Shown here one piece after another: positions 44,850 through 53,689 of a stretch of DNA of 64,000 nt. Below the pieces are notes generated by a model. It did no database searches, was not told the DNA's origin, and worked only from the letters and a program-made list of their open reading frames with translations. Source of the stretch: Verrucomicrobiota bacterium (GTDB lineage: Bacteria > Verrucomicrobiota > Verrucomicrobiia > Limisphaerales > JAEYXS01); the NCBI GenBank assembly GCA_023431185.1, contig JAEYXS010000012.1:4043-68042 (forward strand), written 5' to 3'. How positions within the stretch are numbered: the stretch's first letter is position 1; each line of letters begins with the position of its first letter. The translations under genes were made by a program, and so were the position numbers.

Positions 44850-46318
44850 GATTGCTTGGTTTTTGGAAAAGTCTCTTCGATGGCTTCCAGCAACACCGAC
44901 ACCATCCGACTTATCTGCACGGGTGTTGTGCAATACGGCGGCATCAGGGCGATTATACTGCCAATGGGTCGCGTCAGCACACCCCGTTTGGCCATGGCCG
45001 CACATACCCGGATACCCGCTTGTTCCTTAAGGTCAAATGGCTTCCGTGTGCGCCAGTCCTTGACCAACTCGATGCCTGCCACCAACCCCACTTGCCGCAC
45101 ATCCCCTACATGCGGCGAAGCCCAAAGAATCTTCAATGCCTCATGCATGGTTTGCTGTAAAACCGCCCGGGCACGCAAAGATTGCTTTCCCTCCAGCAAA
45201 TCAAGGCTGGCCAACCCAGCCACTGCCCCTAACTGGTTCCCAGTGTAACTATGCCCATGGAAGAAAGTCTTGAACTCGTGATACTCACCAAGAAAGGCAT
45301 TAAATATTTCCTGGGTGGTGAGTGTAGCCGCCATCGGCAGATAACCACCCGTCAGTCCCTTGGCCAGACAAAGGAAGTCCGGTTCCACTTCCGGTCGTTG
45401 GCAGGCGAAGAGCGTCTTGCTCACCGGCCGGTTCTCCGCCCGGATGATCGCGTCCCGATGCACCCGGCAACTGATACCCGTGCGCCCAAACCCCGTCATC
45501 ACCTCATCCGCGATGAGTAATGCCCCATGCGCCTTGGCGATATCAGTTGTTTTCTTCAGCCAACCCGAAGGCTGCGGCACCATGCCCGCCGCCCCTTGCA
45601 TCAAGGGCTCGAACACATATCCAGCGTAAGCATTCCCCTTTTTCTTCTGCTGAACAAAAGCTTGTTCCACCTTGTCCACACATTCCCAGTTGCATTTGCG
45701 ATACGTCCGCGCATCCGCCCGTTCTGCCTTGGCTTTGTTGAATGGGCACCGGTAGCAATAGGGGGCCATCACCTTGTCCGCCGGAAATAACAGCCCCGAA
45801 TACGCTTTGTGAAAAAGGTCGATATGACCGACGCTAACCGCCCCTACCGTGTCGCCATGATACGCACCTTGGAGCGATAGAAACTTGGGTTTCTTGCTCT
45901 TCCCGGTGCGTCGCGTGAACTCATACGCCAGCTTCAACGCCACTTCCAACGCCGTGGAACCGTCATCTGAATAGAACACTTTGGCAAAGTGCGCGCTTTT
46001 GCCTTTCTTCCCAGTATTCGCCGCCTTCACCAATCGCTCTGCCAGAAAGGACGCCGGTTCATTCGCCAGTCCCAAAGCCGAGCTGTGCGATATCTTGCCG
46101 AGCTGTTTCTTGATCGCCGCATTGATCTTCGGATGCGCGTGCCCGTGCAGGTTCGTCCAGATGGAGGCATTGCCATCGAGATATTCTTTGCCCTTGGTGT
46201 CCCGCAACACCGCTCTCTTGCCCGACGCGATGACAATCGGCTCCGTGCGCAGCCAATCGCGCATCTGGGTGAACGGATGCCAGACGTATTGCTGGTCAAG
46301 TCTGGCGGGCGTCTTCAT
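44846..46318 (-). CDS. bioA: Adenosylmethionine-8-amino-7-oxononanoate aminotransferase BioA
   Basis: Transfers the amino group of AdoMet to 8-amino-7-oxononanoate to give diaminopelargonate, a PLP enzyme. It has 490 residues from the ATG at 46318, on the long side because of two inserted loops. Features are YVWHPFTQMRDWL at the start, FLSLQGAYHGDTVGAVSVG, LLIADEVMTGFGRTG with the PLP-binding Asp, and the PLP Lys in LCLAKGLTGGYLPMA. The gene overlaps the bioF stop by 23 bases, so it is translated with bioF. Confidence 0.95.
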   Translation of the reverse strand: MKTPARLDQQYVWHPFTQMRDWLRTEPIVIASGKRAVLRDTKGKEYLDGNASIWTNLHGHAHPKINAAIKKQLGKISHSSALGLANEPASFLAERLVKAANTGKKGKSAHFAKVFYSDDGSTALEVALKLAYEFTRRTGKSKKPKFLSLQGAYHGDTVGAVSVGHIDLFHKAYSGLLFPADKVMAPYCYRCPFNKAKAERADARTYRKCNWECVDKVEQAFVQQKKKGNAYAGYVFEPLMQGAAGMVPQPSGWLKKTTDIAKAHGALLIADEVMTGFGRTGISCRVHRDAIIRAENRPVSKTLFACQRPEVEPDFLCLAKGLTGGYLPMAATLTTQEIFNAFLGEYHEFKTFFHGHSYTGNQLGAVAGLASLDLLEGKQSLRARAVLQQTMHEALKILWASPHVGDVRQVGLVAGIELVKDWRTRKPFDLKEQAGIRVCAAMAKRGVLTRPIGSIIALMPPYCTTPVQISRMVSVLLEAIEETFPKTKQS

Positions 46319-47570
46319 CAGTCCATCCTTCCGGAAATTCATGCATCGTCTCCGCCATGATGCGACAGAGCAACTTGATCTGCTCGATCTCATGGTTCGC
46401 CGTCATCGAAACCCGCAAGCGCGCCTTGCCCATCGCCACCGTGGGATACCGGATGGCCGGCACGTAAATGCCTTTCTTGAGCAACTCCGCCGCAACCTTG
46501 CGCGCCCGATTCTCCCGGCCCAATAAAACCGGCAGGATCGCACTCTGCGTCGGCGGCGGAGTGATGCCTTGCGCTAAGAGCTCTGATTTCAAATGGTCGA
46601 TCAACGACCAGACGCGTTGCCGCCGCGTCTCCCCTTCTTCGCTTTGAATCAAACGGATACCTGCCGAGGCCGCCGCGGCTGTCGCTGGCAAGGGCGCAGT
46701 GGAAAAGATAAAACTGCGCGCCTTGTTGAGCAGGAAATTGATGAGCGTGGCATTCCCCGCCACATAACCGCCCGCCGCACCGATGGCTTTGCCCAGCGTG
46801 CCGAAATGAATATCGATGTCATCATGCATCTCGAAGGCTTCGGCCAGCCCCCTTCTCTGTTCACCAAACAAGCCCACCGAATGCGCCTCATCCACCAGCA
46901 ACCAGCCACCGTATTGGTGCGTCAGCTCTGCGATGTTCTTCAATGGCGCCAGATCGCCATCCATGGAAAAGACGCTTTCCGTGATAACCAGAATGCGCTT
47001 GGCCTGATTGGACTCTCCCTGAAAACGCGTCGTCCACTTGAGGATCGTCTCCAGTTTTTGCAGATCATTGTGCGCGAACACTCTCAGCTTGGCTCCCGAC
47101 AGCCGTGCGCCATCGATCAGACAGGCATGCGCCAGCTTGTCGAGGATCACCACATCATCACGCCCCACCAAGGCACTGATGGTGCCAACGGCCGCAGCGT
47201 AACCGGAAGAGAACGCCAATGCCGCCTCGGTGCCTTTGAAGGCCGCGATGGTTTCTTCCAGCTCCACATGCGGCCGGATATTGCCACAGATCAGCCGTGA
47301 AGCCCCCGAGCCTACGCCGTATTTCTCGACCGCTTTGATGGCCGCTTCCTTGAGGATCGGATGATTCGCCAGCCCGAGATAGTCGTTGGAGGAAAAATTC
47401 AGGCACTCGCTGCCTTCCACCTGGATCTTCACCCCTTGCGGTGAATCCACCTCGCGCAGATGACGCATCAAGCCCAACTCGATGATCTCATCGAGCTGGT
47501 CATCCAGCGAACCGGACAGGCTATGTTTCTTCGACGCCACGGTGCGGCTATTATGCTGGTTCAGGTCCAA
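46296..47570 (-). CDS. bioF: 8-amino-7-oxononanoate synthase BioF
   Basis: Condenses alanine with pimeloyl-ACP/CoA, PLP-dependent. The 424 residues carry NFSSNDYLGLANHP, GSGASRLICGNIRPHVELE, LLVDEAHSVGLFGEQ and the PLP Lys in HFGTLGKAIGAAGGYVAG. Glycine C-acetyltransferase is a close relative, but the adjacent bioA makes BioF the likely role. It overlaps the upstream SDR gene by 10 bases. Confidence 0.92.
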   Translation of the reverse strand: MDLNQHNSRTVASKKHSLSGSLDDQLDEIIELGLMRHLREVDSPQGVKIQVEGSECLNFSSNDYLGLANHPILKEAAIKAVEKYGVGSGASRLICGNIRPHVELEETIAAFKGTEAALAFSSGYAAAVGTISALVGRDDVVILDKLAHACLIDGARLSGAKLRVFAHNDLQKLETILKWTTRFQGESNQAKRILVITESVFSMDGDLAPLKNIAELTHQYGGWLLVDEAHSVGLFGEQRRGLAEAFEMHDDIDIHFGTLGKAIGAAGGYVAGNATLINFLLNKARSFIFSTAPLPATAAAASAGIRLIQSEEGETRRQRVWSLIDHLKSELLAQGITPPPTQSAILPVLLGRENRARKVAAELLKKGIYVPAIRYPTVAMGKARLRVSMTANHEIEQIKLLCRIMAETMHEFPEGWTDEDARQT

Positions 47571-48289
47571 GGTGCAATGCGGCTGTCGAGCTGGAAGACC
47601 TGACCGGAAACATTCTTCATCTCCGCCAGCAACGCGATGAAGCGGGCCACCTCACCGGTTTCATTGATGCGACCCAGCGCATTCGCCTCGGCAAAAGCCG
47701 TCATGACCTCGGCGGGCAGCTCTTCTGTCATTGGCGTCGGCAACACTCCCGGCAAGATCACATTCGCCTGCACATCGCGAGAACCGCTTTCCTTGGCGAG
47801 TGATTGCGTGAACCCGATCAACGCCGCCTTGGCCGAAGTATAAGCTACTTGCCCGCGCGGACCGGAGCGGGCCGCAAAGCTGGAGATGTTGATGATATGT
47901 CCGGAACGCTGCTTAAGCATGCTGCGGATGGCGGCCTTGGAGCATAGAAATGCGCCACGCAGGCTCACATCCATCACGCGCTCCCAATCCTCATCCGAAG
48001 TCTGCGGCAAAGTTTGATTGATGGTCAGGCCCGCATTGTTCACCAGCAGATCGATGCGCCCCCAACGCGTCAAAACCTGATCCAGCGCCATCGTCACGCT
48101 TTCAGTTGAGGTCACATCCAATGCCACCGGCATGACGTTATCTGTCTCGATTAATGCTTTGCGATGCCACCCTGCTGCTACAGACCAGCCACGCTGTACC
48201 AACTCTTCCACCACGGCGGCTCCCAAGCCACCGGCTGCGCCTGTGACGATTGCGACTCGTTTTGTTTTTTCTTCTGTCATGCTCATCAT
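47561..48289 (-). CDS. SDR family oxidoreductase (FabG-like) in the biotin cluster
   Basis: A 242-residue classical short-chain dehydrogenase. The cofactor motif is VTGAAGGLGAAV, NNAG is in LLVNNAGLTIN, and the catalytic residues are in INISSFAARSG (Ser) and YTSAKAALIGF (Tyr, Lys). FabG-type 3-oxoacyl-ACP reductases are close relatives. Its place directly ahead of bioF suggests a reduction step in pimeloyl chain synthesis, which is inference. It overlaps the amidohydrolase stop by 4 bases. Confidence 0.85.
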   Translation of the reverse strand: MMSMTEEKTKRVAIVTGAAGGLGAAVVEELVQRGWSVAAGWHRKALIETDNVMPVALDVTSTESVTMALDQVLTRWGRIDLLVNNAGLTINQTLPQTSDEDWERVMDVSLRGAFLCSKAAIRSMLKQRSGHIINISSFAARSGPRGQVAYTSAKAALIGFTQSLAKESGSRDVQANVILPGVLPTPMTEELPAEVMTAFAEANALGRINETGEVARFIALLAEMKNVSGQVFQLDSRIAPWT

Positions 48290-49515
48290 TTGACGCGGCG
48301 TCCACCGATGAAACTCGCTTCCACCCGTGCTTCCGTTGAGAAAATCGCTGCCTCCGCCTGTTTGATACTGCCCTTGTATGGCAAGGCAATCACATCCGCA
48401 CGCACACCTGGATTCAAGCTGCCCAATTCATGCTCCAATCCCAGTGCCCTCGCCCCGTTGACCGTCGCCATCGCCAGGATATCACGCGCCACCACTTCAG
48501 GATGCTTTAAGCGGAAACGGCGCAACTCGGCCAGCATGTTCAACTCCGGCGGCCGATCGCCCTCGCCATTCATCGTCGCCAGACTGTCGGTACCGAGACA
48601 AATATTCACGCCCCTTTGCCGCAACTCTGCGTAACGAAATGGCTGGTGACCAAAGAATTCATGAGACCCCGGGCAATGAACGACACTGGCACCGCTATCA
48701 GCCAATAACGACATATCTGCATCCGTCAGGTAATTGGCATGCACCACCAAGGTCTGCTGCTGCAAGAGACCATAGCGGGCGATATGCTGCAAAGGTGTCC
48801 GTCCGTCACAATCCTTCATCGGACGGCCCAAGCCAGCGATGAGTTCATAGAGCGGCCCGCGACGATGCACAAACATCTCGAACTCTTCGGCCGACTCCGC
48901 CACATGGATGGCGTTGATACGGCCGGTTTCCCGCGCGCGCTGGGCGCACAGCTCCAACAAGCCCGGCAAAGTCGCATACGGTGAGTGCGGCGAGAACCCG
49001 CCCCCCATCGGACCCGTCCCCAGCAACTGCTCTGCCTCCTGCAACAATTCTGCTGGCACACGTCGGCGGATGACGCCGGTCATCTCGATGAGCGGAATCA
49101 CCCGCAGGGGAGTAAGTTTGGGGTTGGCTGACTGAGCCCCAGCCAGCGTCTGGATGTCAGCCACCGTGGTGGCTCCGCTGTGCACCAGCATCGCCGCACC
49201 GGTGAGCCATTGTTCAGTCGCGACATCCGGCGACACTTTCTGCTTCGCCGAATTGATGCTGCGTATCCATTGAGAGAATCCCTTCGTGCCCGTGAACTGG
49301 CCCGCCAGACCGGTATATTCCAAATGGGCATGGGCATTGATCAGACCGGGCATCAGGATGACTTCTCCCAGATCCACCACTTCAGCATCTGCAGCCAATG
49401 CAACCATGTCTGCCCACATGCCGGAGGCCGCGATGCGTCCATCACGTACCCATACTCCGCCGTCTTCGATCGGCGGAGCGGTCACTGGCAATAATATGCG
49501 TGAGCGCAGCAGCAT
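48286..49515 (-). CDS. Amidohydrolase superfamily deaminase-like protein
   Basis: A 409-residue metal-dependent hydrolase of the ATZ/TRZ/guanine deaminase branch. The N-terminal metal motif is LMPGLINAHAHLEYTG, followed by HVAESAEEFEMFVHRRG, the His of LVVHANYLTDAD, and the metal Asp in ICLGTDSLATMNGEGD. The overall pattern resembles 6-amino-6-deoxyfutalosine deaminase (MqnX), but no other futalosine-pathway gene is nearby, so the substrate is uncertain. First gene of the overlapping run that ends with the small Cys protein. Confidence 0.78.
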   Translation of the reverse strand: MLLRSRILLPVTAPPIEDGGVWVRDGRIAASGMWADMVALAADAEVVDLGEVILMPGLINAHAHLEYTGLAGQFTGTKGFSQWIRSINSAKQKVSPDVATEQWLTGAAMLVHSGATTVADIQTLAGAQSANPKLTPLRVIPLIEMTGVIRRRVPAELLQEAEQLLGTGPMGGGFSPHSPYATLPGLLELCAQRARETGRINAIHVAESAEEFEMFVHRRGPLYELIAGLGRPMKDCDGRTPLQHIARYGLLQQQTLVVHANYLTDADMSLLADSGASVVHCPGSHEFFGHQPFRYAELRQRGVNICLGTDSLATMNGEGDRPPELNMLAELRRFRLKHPEVVARDILAMATVNGARALGLEHELGSLNPGVRADVIALPYKGSIKQAEAAIFSTEARVEASFIGGRRVK

Positions 49516-49519
49516 GAAA

Positions 49520-49558
49520 ACAAATCAGCCCGCGCTGACCATAGTGCAGCGCGGGCTG
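49520..49558 (-). terminator. Rho-independent terminator after hpf
   Basis: On the minus strand an 11-bp perfect stem (AGCCCGCGCTG with CAGCGCGGGCT, 9-base loop) is followed by GATTTGTTTTC. It lies 20 bases after the hpf stop, and the amidohydrolase start codon is only five bases beyond. Confidence 0.85.
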
Positions 49559-49577
49559 GATTCAAACATTGGATTCG

Positions 49578-49934
49578 TTACTTGAGCGCAGCCTCCTGAC
49601 GGGCGCGCTTGCTGCGGGAAGCCTGGGTCTGCTTCCGCGCCTTCCGCTTGCTGTGGTTTTTGCGGATCTGCTGCTCGATCTTCTTGGCCACCTTGTCCAC
49701 TGCCGTGTAGAGATCGCTCTCCGTATCTTCGGCGAAAAGATCAGGACCCGGCACCACGAGGCGCATGGAGACGCTGTATTGCTTCTCCGGCACCTTGGTA
49801 TTGTCATGCTCCAGGATCACACGCGCGTTGATCGCCCACCGGTCGAAATGTTCCAACTTGTCAAGGCGCTCCATGATATGGTCCTCGATCGCCTTGGTGA
49901 GGGTTACGTTGTGCGTTGATAGGATTAGTTTCAT
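49578..49934 (-). CDS. hpf: Ribosome hibernation-promoting factor, short form
   Basis: Binds the 30S decoding region in stationary phase. It has 118 residues, the short HPF/YfiA size without the dimerisation domain of long HPF. Features are MKLILSTHNVTLTKAIEDHI, KLEHFDRWAINARVILEHD, LRLVVPGPDLFAEDTESDLYTAVD-type core with AVDKVAKKIEQQIRK, and a basic C-terminal tail (SKRKARKQTQASRSKRARQ). Preceded on the minus strand by GGAG. Confidence 0.92.
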   Translation of the reverse strand: MKLILSTHNVTLTKAIEDHIMERLDKLEHFDRWAINARVILEHDNTKVPEKQYSVSMRLVVPGPDLFAEDTESDLYTAVDKVAKKIEQQIRKNHSKRKARKQTQASRSKRARQEAALK

Positions 49935-50049
49935 AGTCGTAAGTTGCTCCGTTTTCCCATTGTAATCCAGCCAAACTAATGGCCGAAGATTGTTATTCCT
50001 TTACCTTCTGCTGCCCTCGCTCTGGAAGTCCCATAGTGTGATTCATTCA

Positions 50050-51219
50050 TTACTTTGGACGGGTGTTTTGGACAATGCGTTCAAACGAGGCGAGCAGCCG
50101 TTGAATATAAATTTCCGCTGAGAATTTCTTCCTCCACATTTGATGGCCATTTTTTCCCATGGCTTGCAGTTGCGCCCGGTCACTGAACAGGTTTGACAAG
50201 GCAGACCTTAGTTCAAGCACCGACCGCACGGATAACATGACTCCATTCACACCATTTTGCAACCATTCAGGTGTCGCTCCGCCAGCAAATGCCACCACCG
50301 GCTTGCCGTGAGCCATCGCCTCCGGGCCGATCAATCCGAACGGTTCCGGCCGCAAAGTCGGCGTCACCACCACTTCTGCCCTCGCGATCTCTTCATCGAC
50401 CTGCGCTGGTGAAACCTCGCCCAGAAAATGGGCCCGCTCCGTCACCCCAAATCGTTTCGCCTCTGCTTCCAGTCGCGCACGCTCTGGTCCGTCACCGGCG
50501 ATGACGAGCGAGCACGCGACGTCACGCACCTCACTCATCGCCTCCACCACGAGATGCACCCCCTTCGCGGGCACCAGTCGTGAGGCGACCACAATTCTTC
50601 CGGGAACGGTCTCGGCCTTCACCCGCGGCTCCTTCGCATACAGCGACACCACATCAATCGCATCACGCGAGATACTGTTCTCCACCAATCCGCTCGCCAT
50701 GAATTCGGAGGCCACCTGGAAACGTTGCTGTCTTCCTTGTGTAAGGTTGCGCTGCACCCGTTGCCAGCGCTCCCAGTTGCCCGCCGGATTCTTGCCGCCG
50801 CAGCCGCTGGCGTAATGATGCCACAGGCAGGCCGCGCCATGAGGGCGATGGCAGGCTTCATACCCGTCCACCATGCGGTCCCCCGCCGAGCAGAACCAGC
50901 TCTGGTCATGCAGGAAGCGGACCATGGCCACACTTGCTCCCGCCGCTTGCAGAAAGAAAGGATGATCCATCTGATGTACCTGCACGATGTCCGGCCGGAA
51001 ATCACGAAGTATCTCCTCCCAACGTGATTGCAGAATACTGTCTCCCACGCCCAAGGAAAAACGATACACGGGGCAGGATACCTCGCTGCCCTGCCCATCC
51101 CAGTAGGCCAGCGCCACCTCATGCCCGGCACTGGCCAGCAGGCCCAGCGTCTCCACCACCACGCGATTGGCGCCGCCGGTGTGGCAGCGGGCACTTTCAT
51201 TGACCAGCAGGATGCGCAT
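50050..51219 (-). CDS. Glycosyltransferase family 4 protein
   Basis: A 389-residue GT-B enzyme from the ATG at 51219 (MRILLVNESARCHTGGANRVV). The donor-binding half has RIVVASRLVPAKGVHLVVEAM, VTERAHFLGEV and the E-x7-E stretch LRPEPFGLIGPEAMAHGKPVVAF, which is typical of GT4. A Cys/His-rich insert near residues 130-165 (CHRPHGAACLWHHYASGCGG) is unusual and could bind metal. Likely acts on a lipid-linked or cell-surface glycan. It lies 8 bases downstream of the LpxB-N-like gene. Confidence 0.9.
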   Translation of the reverse strand: MRILLVNESARCHTGGANRVVVETLGLLASAGHEVALAYWDGQGSEVSCPVYRFSLGVGDSILQSRWEEILRDFRPDIVQVHQMDHPFFLQAAGASVAMVRFLHDQSWFCSAGDRMVDGYEACHRPHGAACLWHHYASGCGGKNPAGNWERWQRVQRNLTQGRQQRFQVASEFMASGLVENSISRDAIDVVSLYAKEPRVKAETVPGRIVVASRLVPAKGVHLVVEAMSEVRDVACSLVIAGDGPERARLEAEAKRFGVTERAHFLGEVSPAQVDEEIARAEVVVTPTLRPEPFGLIGPEAMAHGKPVVAFAGGATPEWLQNGVNGVMLSVRSVLELRSALSNLFSDRAQLQAMGKNGHQMWRKKFSAEIYIQRLLASFERIVQNTRPK

Positions 51220-51227
51220 TGGTCCGT

Positions 51228-51653
51228 TCAGTTCGCCTTGGCGGGCGGATGATCTCCGTCCGGCAGCAAGGGCGAACCGCATTCAAAACAGAAATTGGAT
51301 TTCGGCGGGCAGCGCGTGCCGCACTCGGCACAGTTGAGGTGCGCTTCCTTGTGCCGCTTGTGGATGATCAGATTGCGGATGTAAGGGATCCAGGTGAATG
51401 CGTAGGCCCAGATGAACACGGAATCTTTCTGGTAAAACAACGCATAGCTCAGCAACAGCAGCGAACCAATCAGGCTCAGCACCCAGAAGGCGGAGGGGAC
51501 TACCACCTTCTTCAACTTCTCGGTGGCATACCACTGCACGATGAAGCGGGAGAAGAACACCATGTTCCCCACCCAGCCGACCACTTTCCAGACATGCCAC
51601 TCGATCCCGAGAAACTTGCCGCCGGGAAAGACGAGGTTTTGCAGCCAATCCAT
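51228..51653 (-). CDS. LpxB N-terminal-domain-like membrane protein with zinc ribbon
   Basis: A 141-residue protein from the ATG at 51653. Three hydrophobic segments carry the LABN signature (WVGNMVFFSRFIVQWYATEK, AFWVLSLIGSLLLLSYALF, FIWAYAFTWIPYIRNLII), a stand-alone relative of the domain fused to some lipid A disaccharide synthases. A C-terminal zinc ribbon (CAECGTRCPPKSNFCFECG) is fused behind it. It sits 8 bases before the glycosyltransferase, so lipid or glycan assembly is plausible. Confidence 0.8.
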   Translation of the reverse strand: MDWLQNLVFPGGKFLGIEWHVWKVVGWVGNMVFFSRFIVQWYATEKLKKVVVPSAFWVLSLIGSLLLLSYALFYQKDSVFIWAYAFTWIPYIRNLIIHKRHKEAHLNCAECGTRCPPKSNFCFECGSPLLPDGDHPPAKAN

Positions 51654-51708
51654 ATCTCGTTGGATTAAGCCCGCAACCGGACGCGCTGACAAACAGAAAG
51701 CCCGCGGC

Positions 51709-52827
51709 TCATGGTGCCTTTTCCGCGAGCAACTTCTTCACCTTCGCTTCCAGATCCTCCCGAGCGTTAAGGTCGTGCAGCCTGCCCTGCTTGTCGATGA
51801 GCCACATGGTTGGAATCGCCGAGATGCCATACTTGGCCGCCCAGCCGCCATCCGGATTCGCCGCGTCAAAATGATGCAGCCAGTTCATGCCGTGTTTCTC
51901 CACCGTGCTTTTCAGCACGTCCAGCTCCTGATCCATGTTCACCCCGATAATCTCAAAACCCTGGGTGCGGTATTCGGCATAGAGTTTCTTCATGTTCGGA
52001 ACTTCCGCCATGCAGGGGCCACACCAGCTCGCCCAGAAATCGAGCAACACCACTTTGCCCCTCAGTTTCTCCAAGTTGATCTCCTTGCCGTCCAAACCCA
52101 GCGCGATGAACACGAATGGTTTCCCCACGGCGTCATAACGTTTGAGCTGGTTGCGGACGATATTCTTCGCGGCGACCGGCAAATTGGATGCCTCGATCTC
52201 CTTTGCCAACCTTTGAGCCCGGGGAATATCCTCGTCCTGTGCCGCCGCGATGGCGAGCTGGACCAACAGATTGTAAGGCTCGTTGCGGCCGGGAAACTCC
52301 TTGATCAGCTGCCGTGCGCCTTTTTCCATCGCGTCCATGACCGCTGGTGTGCCCGCGCTGCGCAGCGCCCGGGCATCCTGCTGCACATGCAGCAGACGCA
52401 GGCGGATCCGCTCATCTTCCGAGATGTCGGATGAATTCAGAAGGGACTGGCGCAGCTCCTGCAACCGCACCATGCGGTTGGTGTTGCCCAATTGCACGGA
52501 AGTTTCATTCAGCTTGAGTTCCTTCTCCCGGGCAATCTTGGCGTTGGGATGAGCCGGAAATTTCTCATAGAAAGCCCGGGCCAAATCGGCTGCCTTGGCC
52601 GTGAGCAGACCGTTGTTCATCTCGTAGGCGATGATCTGTTCCGGTGTCGGGTCTTTTCCCTTCCACTCCGGCGGCGGGCCACCTGGTGGCCGTGAAGCCT
52701 TCAAAAACTCCTGCCAAGCTTTGTCGGCCTCCTCCGTCTTGCCCTGGTCTTGCGCCCCGGCGGACAGCGAAACCAGCAGGACTGTGGCGAACAGCAACCT
52801 CTGGCCGATGAGCATAATACGTTTCAT
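51709..52827 (-). CDS. TlpA-like thioredoxin-fold exported protein
   Basis: A 372-residue protein from the ATG at 52827 with signal peptide (MLIGQRLLFATVLLVSLSAGA). The middle is a helical region of about 190 residues without a clear family. The C-terminal 140 residues are a TlpA/ResA-type domain (GKVVLLDFWASWCGPCMAE with the CxxC at about 264-268; AAKYGISAIPTMWLIDKQG with the cis-Pro). Likely a periplasmic thiol-disulfide reductase. Confidence 0.88.
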   Translation of the reverse strand: MKRIMLIGQRLLFATVLLVSLSAGAQDQGKTEEADKAWQEFLKASRPPGGPPPEWKGKDPTPEQIIAYEMNNGLLTAKAADLARAFYEKFPAHPNAKIAREKELKLNETSVQLGNTNRMVRLQELRQSLLNSSDISEDERIRLRLLHVQQDARALRSAGTPAVMDAMEKGARQLIKEFPGRNEPYNLLVQLAIAAAQDEDIPRAQRLAKEIEASNLPVAAKNIVRNQLKRYDAVGKPFVFIALGLDGKEINLEKLRGKVVLLDFWASWCGPCMAEVPNMKKLYAEYRTQGFEIIGVNMDQELDVLKSTVEKHGMNWLHHFDAANPDGGWAAKYGISAIPTMWLIDKQGRLHDLNAREDLEAKVKKLLAEKAP

Positions 52828-52831
52828 GGCT

Positions 52832-53626
52832 TCACCCTTTCTCCTCTTTTTTAGGAACTTCGGCAAGCCAACGTTCCAGCACGATTTTCAGGCGCCGCAA
52901 CCGTCGGGAATTCTCCGGGACCGCAAAATCCGCTTCGCGTCCGTCCGGTGGCGGTTGTGCCAAGGCCCAATCGACGGCGGCCAGCAAGGTTAGCAGATCC
53001 CCTTCGGAGAGCTTCGTCACTGCTTTTTCCTCCTGCTCCAGTCGCATGGATTTGCGTGCGAACTCCAACAACATTGGACACAGTTCGAGACAGGGAATCA
53101 GGCTCTTCTCCACCAGACTGTCTCCGGGCAGCTCCGGTCCGCCCCATAAACGCTGCTTCAGGCAGGAATCCCGATGACACGCCGCAAGTGCCACATCTCG
53201 CACCTGGGTGTCGCTCAGCATCTGGGTGATGCGATACATGCCGGTCTGGCGGTTGACGTAGTCGCGATAATGCGTGACCGGAACCGGAATCTGGCGGGCC
53301 GCATACCAATCCGCCAACGCGCCCGGATAAAGATGTGCCAACGCCGTCTCGAGTTCTTCCGCAGAATGAGCCAGCGCCCGCCAGCCGTTTCTCAAATTGG
53401 GCGCGGACTTCAAAGGTCGGAAGGCTCCGGCCTGGGTGTGATTCGCCAGATTCCTGAGCGATTCGATCGCCACCAGTTCCAGCACTGAATCCGTGGCGGC
53501 AGAATCCTCCACGTGCCGCAGCTCGAAGGCATTCTCCCGGCGGCTGATCAACACTTGGGCAAACTCCAGGCGTTGAGGTAGAGCCACCACGAATGCCTGC
53601 AATGCCGGGTTGTCAGTTTTGGTCAT
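52832..53626 (-). CDS. DR2241-like protein with four-Cys (4Fe-4S-type) C-terminal domain
   Basis: A 264-residue protein. Cys150, Cys155, Cys179 and Cys183 (ALAACHRDSCLKQRLW and PCLELCPMLL) match the Cys pattern of the DR2241-type iron-sulfur stabilising domain as I remember it. The N-terminal 100 residues (AFVVALPQRLEFAQVLISRR, AFELRHVED) look like an alpha/beta ligand-binding part. The Cys arrangement suggests a cluster, but binding is not proven. It lies upstream of the thioredoxin-fold gene on the same strand, with a 5-base gap. Confidence 0.6.
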   Translation of the reverse strand: MTKTDNPALQAFVVALPQRLEFAQVLISRRENAFELRHVEDSAATDSVLELVAIESLRNLANHTQAGAFRPLKSAPNLRNGWRALAHSAEELETALAHLYPGALADWYAARQIPVPVTHYRDYVNRQTGMYRITQMLSDTQVRDVALAACHRDSCLKQRLWGGPELPGDSLVEKSLIPCLELCPMLLEFARKSMRLEQEEKAVTKLSEGDLLTLLAAVDWALAQPPPDGREADFAVPENSRRLRRLKIVLERWLAEVPKKEEKG

Positions 53627-53689
53627 GCAGGTGCAACTTAACCCAGCCCGTCATTTTGCCAAATGCATTTGCGGTATCGGCACCGAAAA

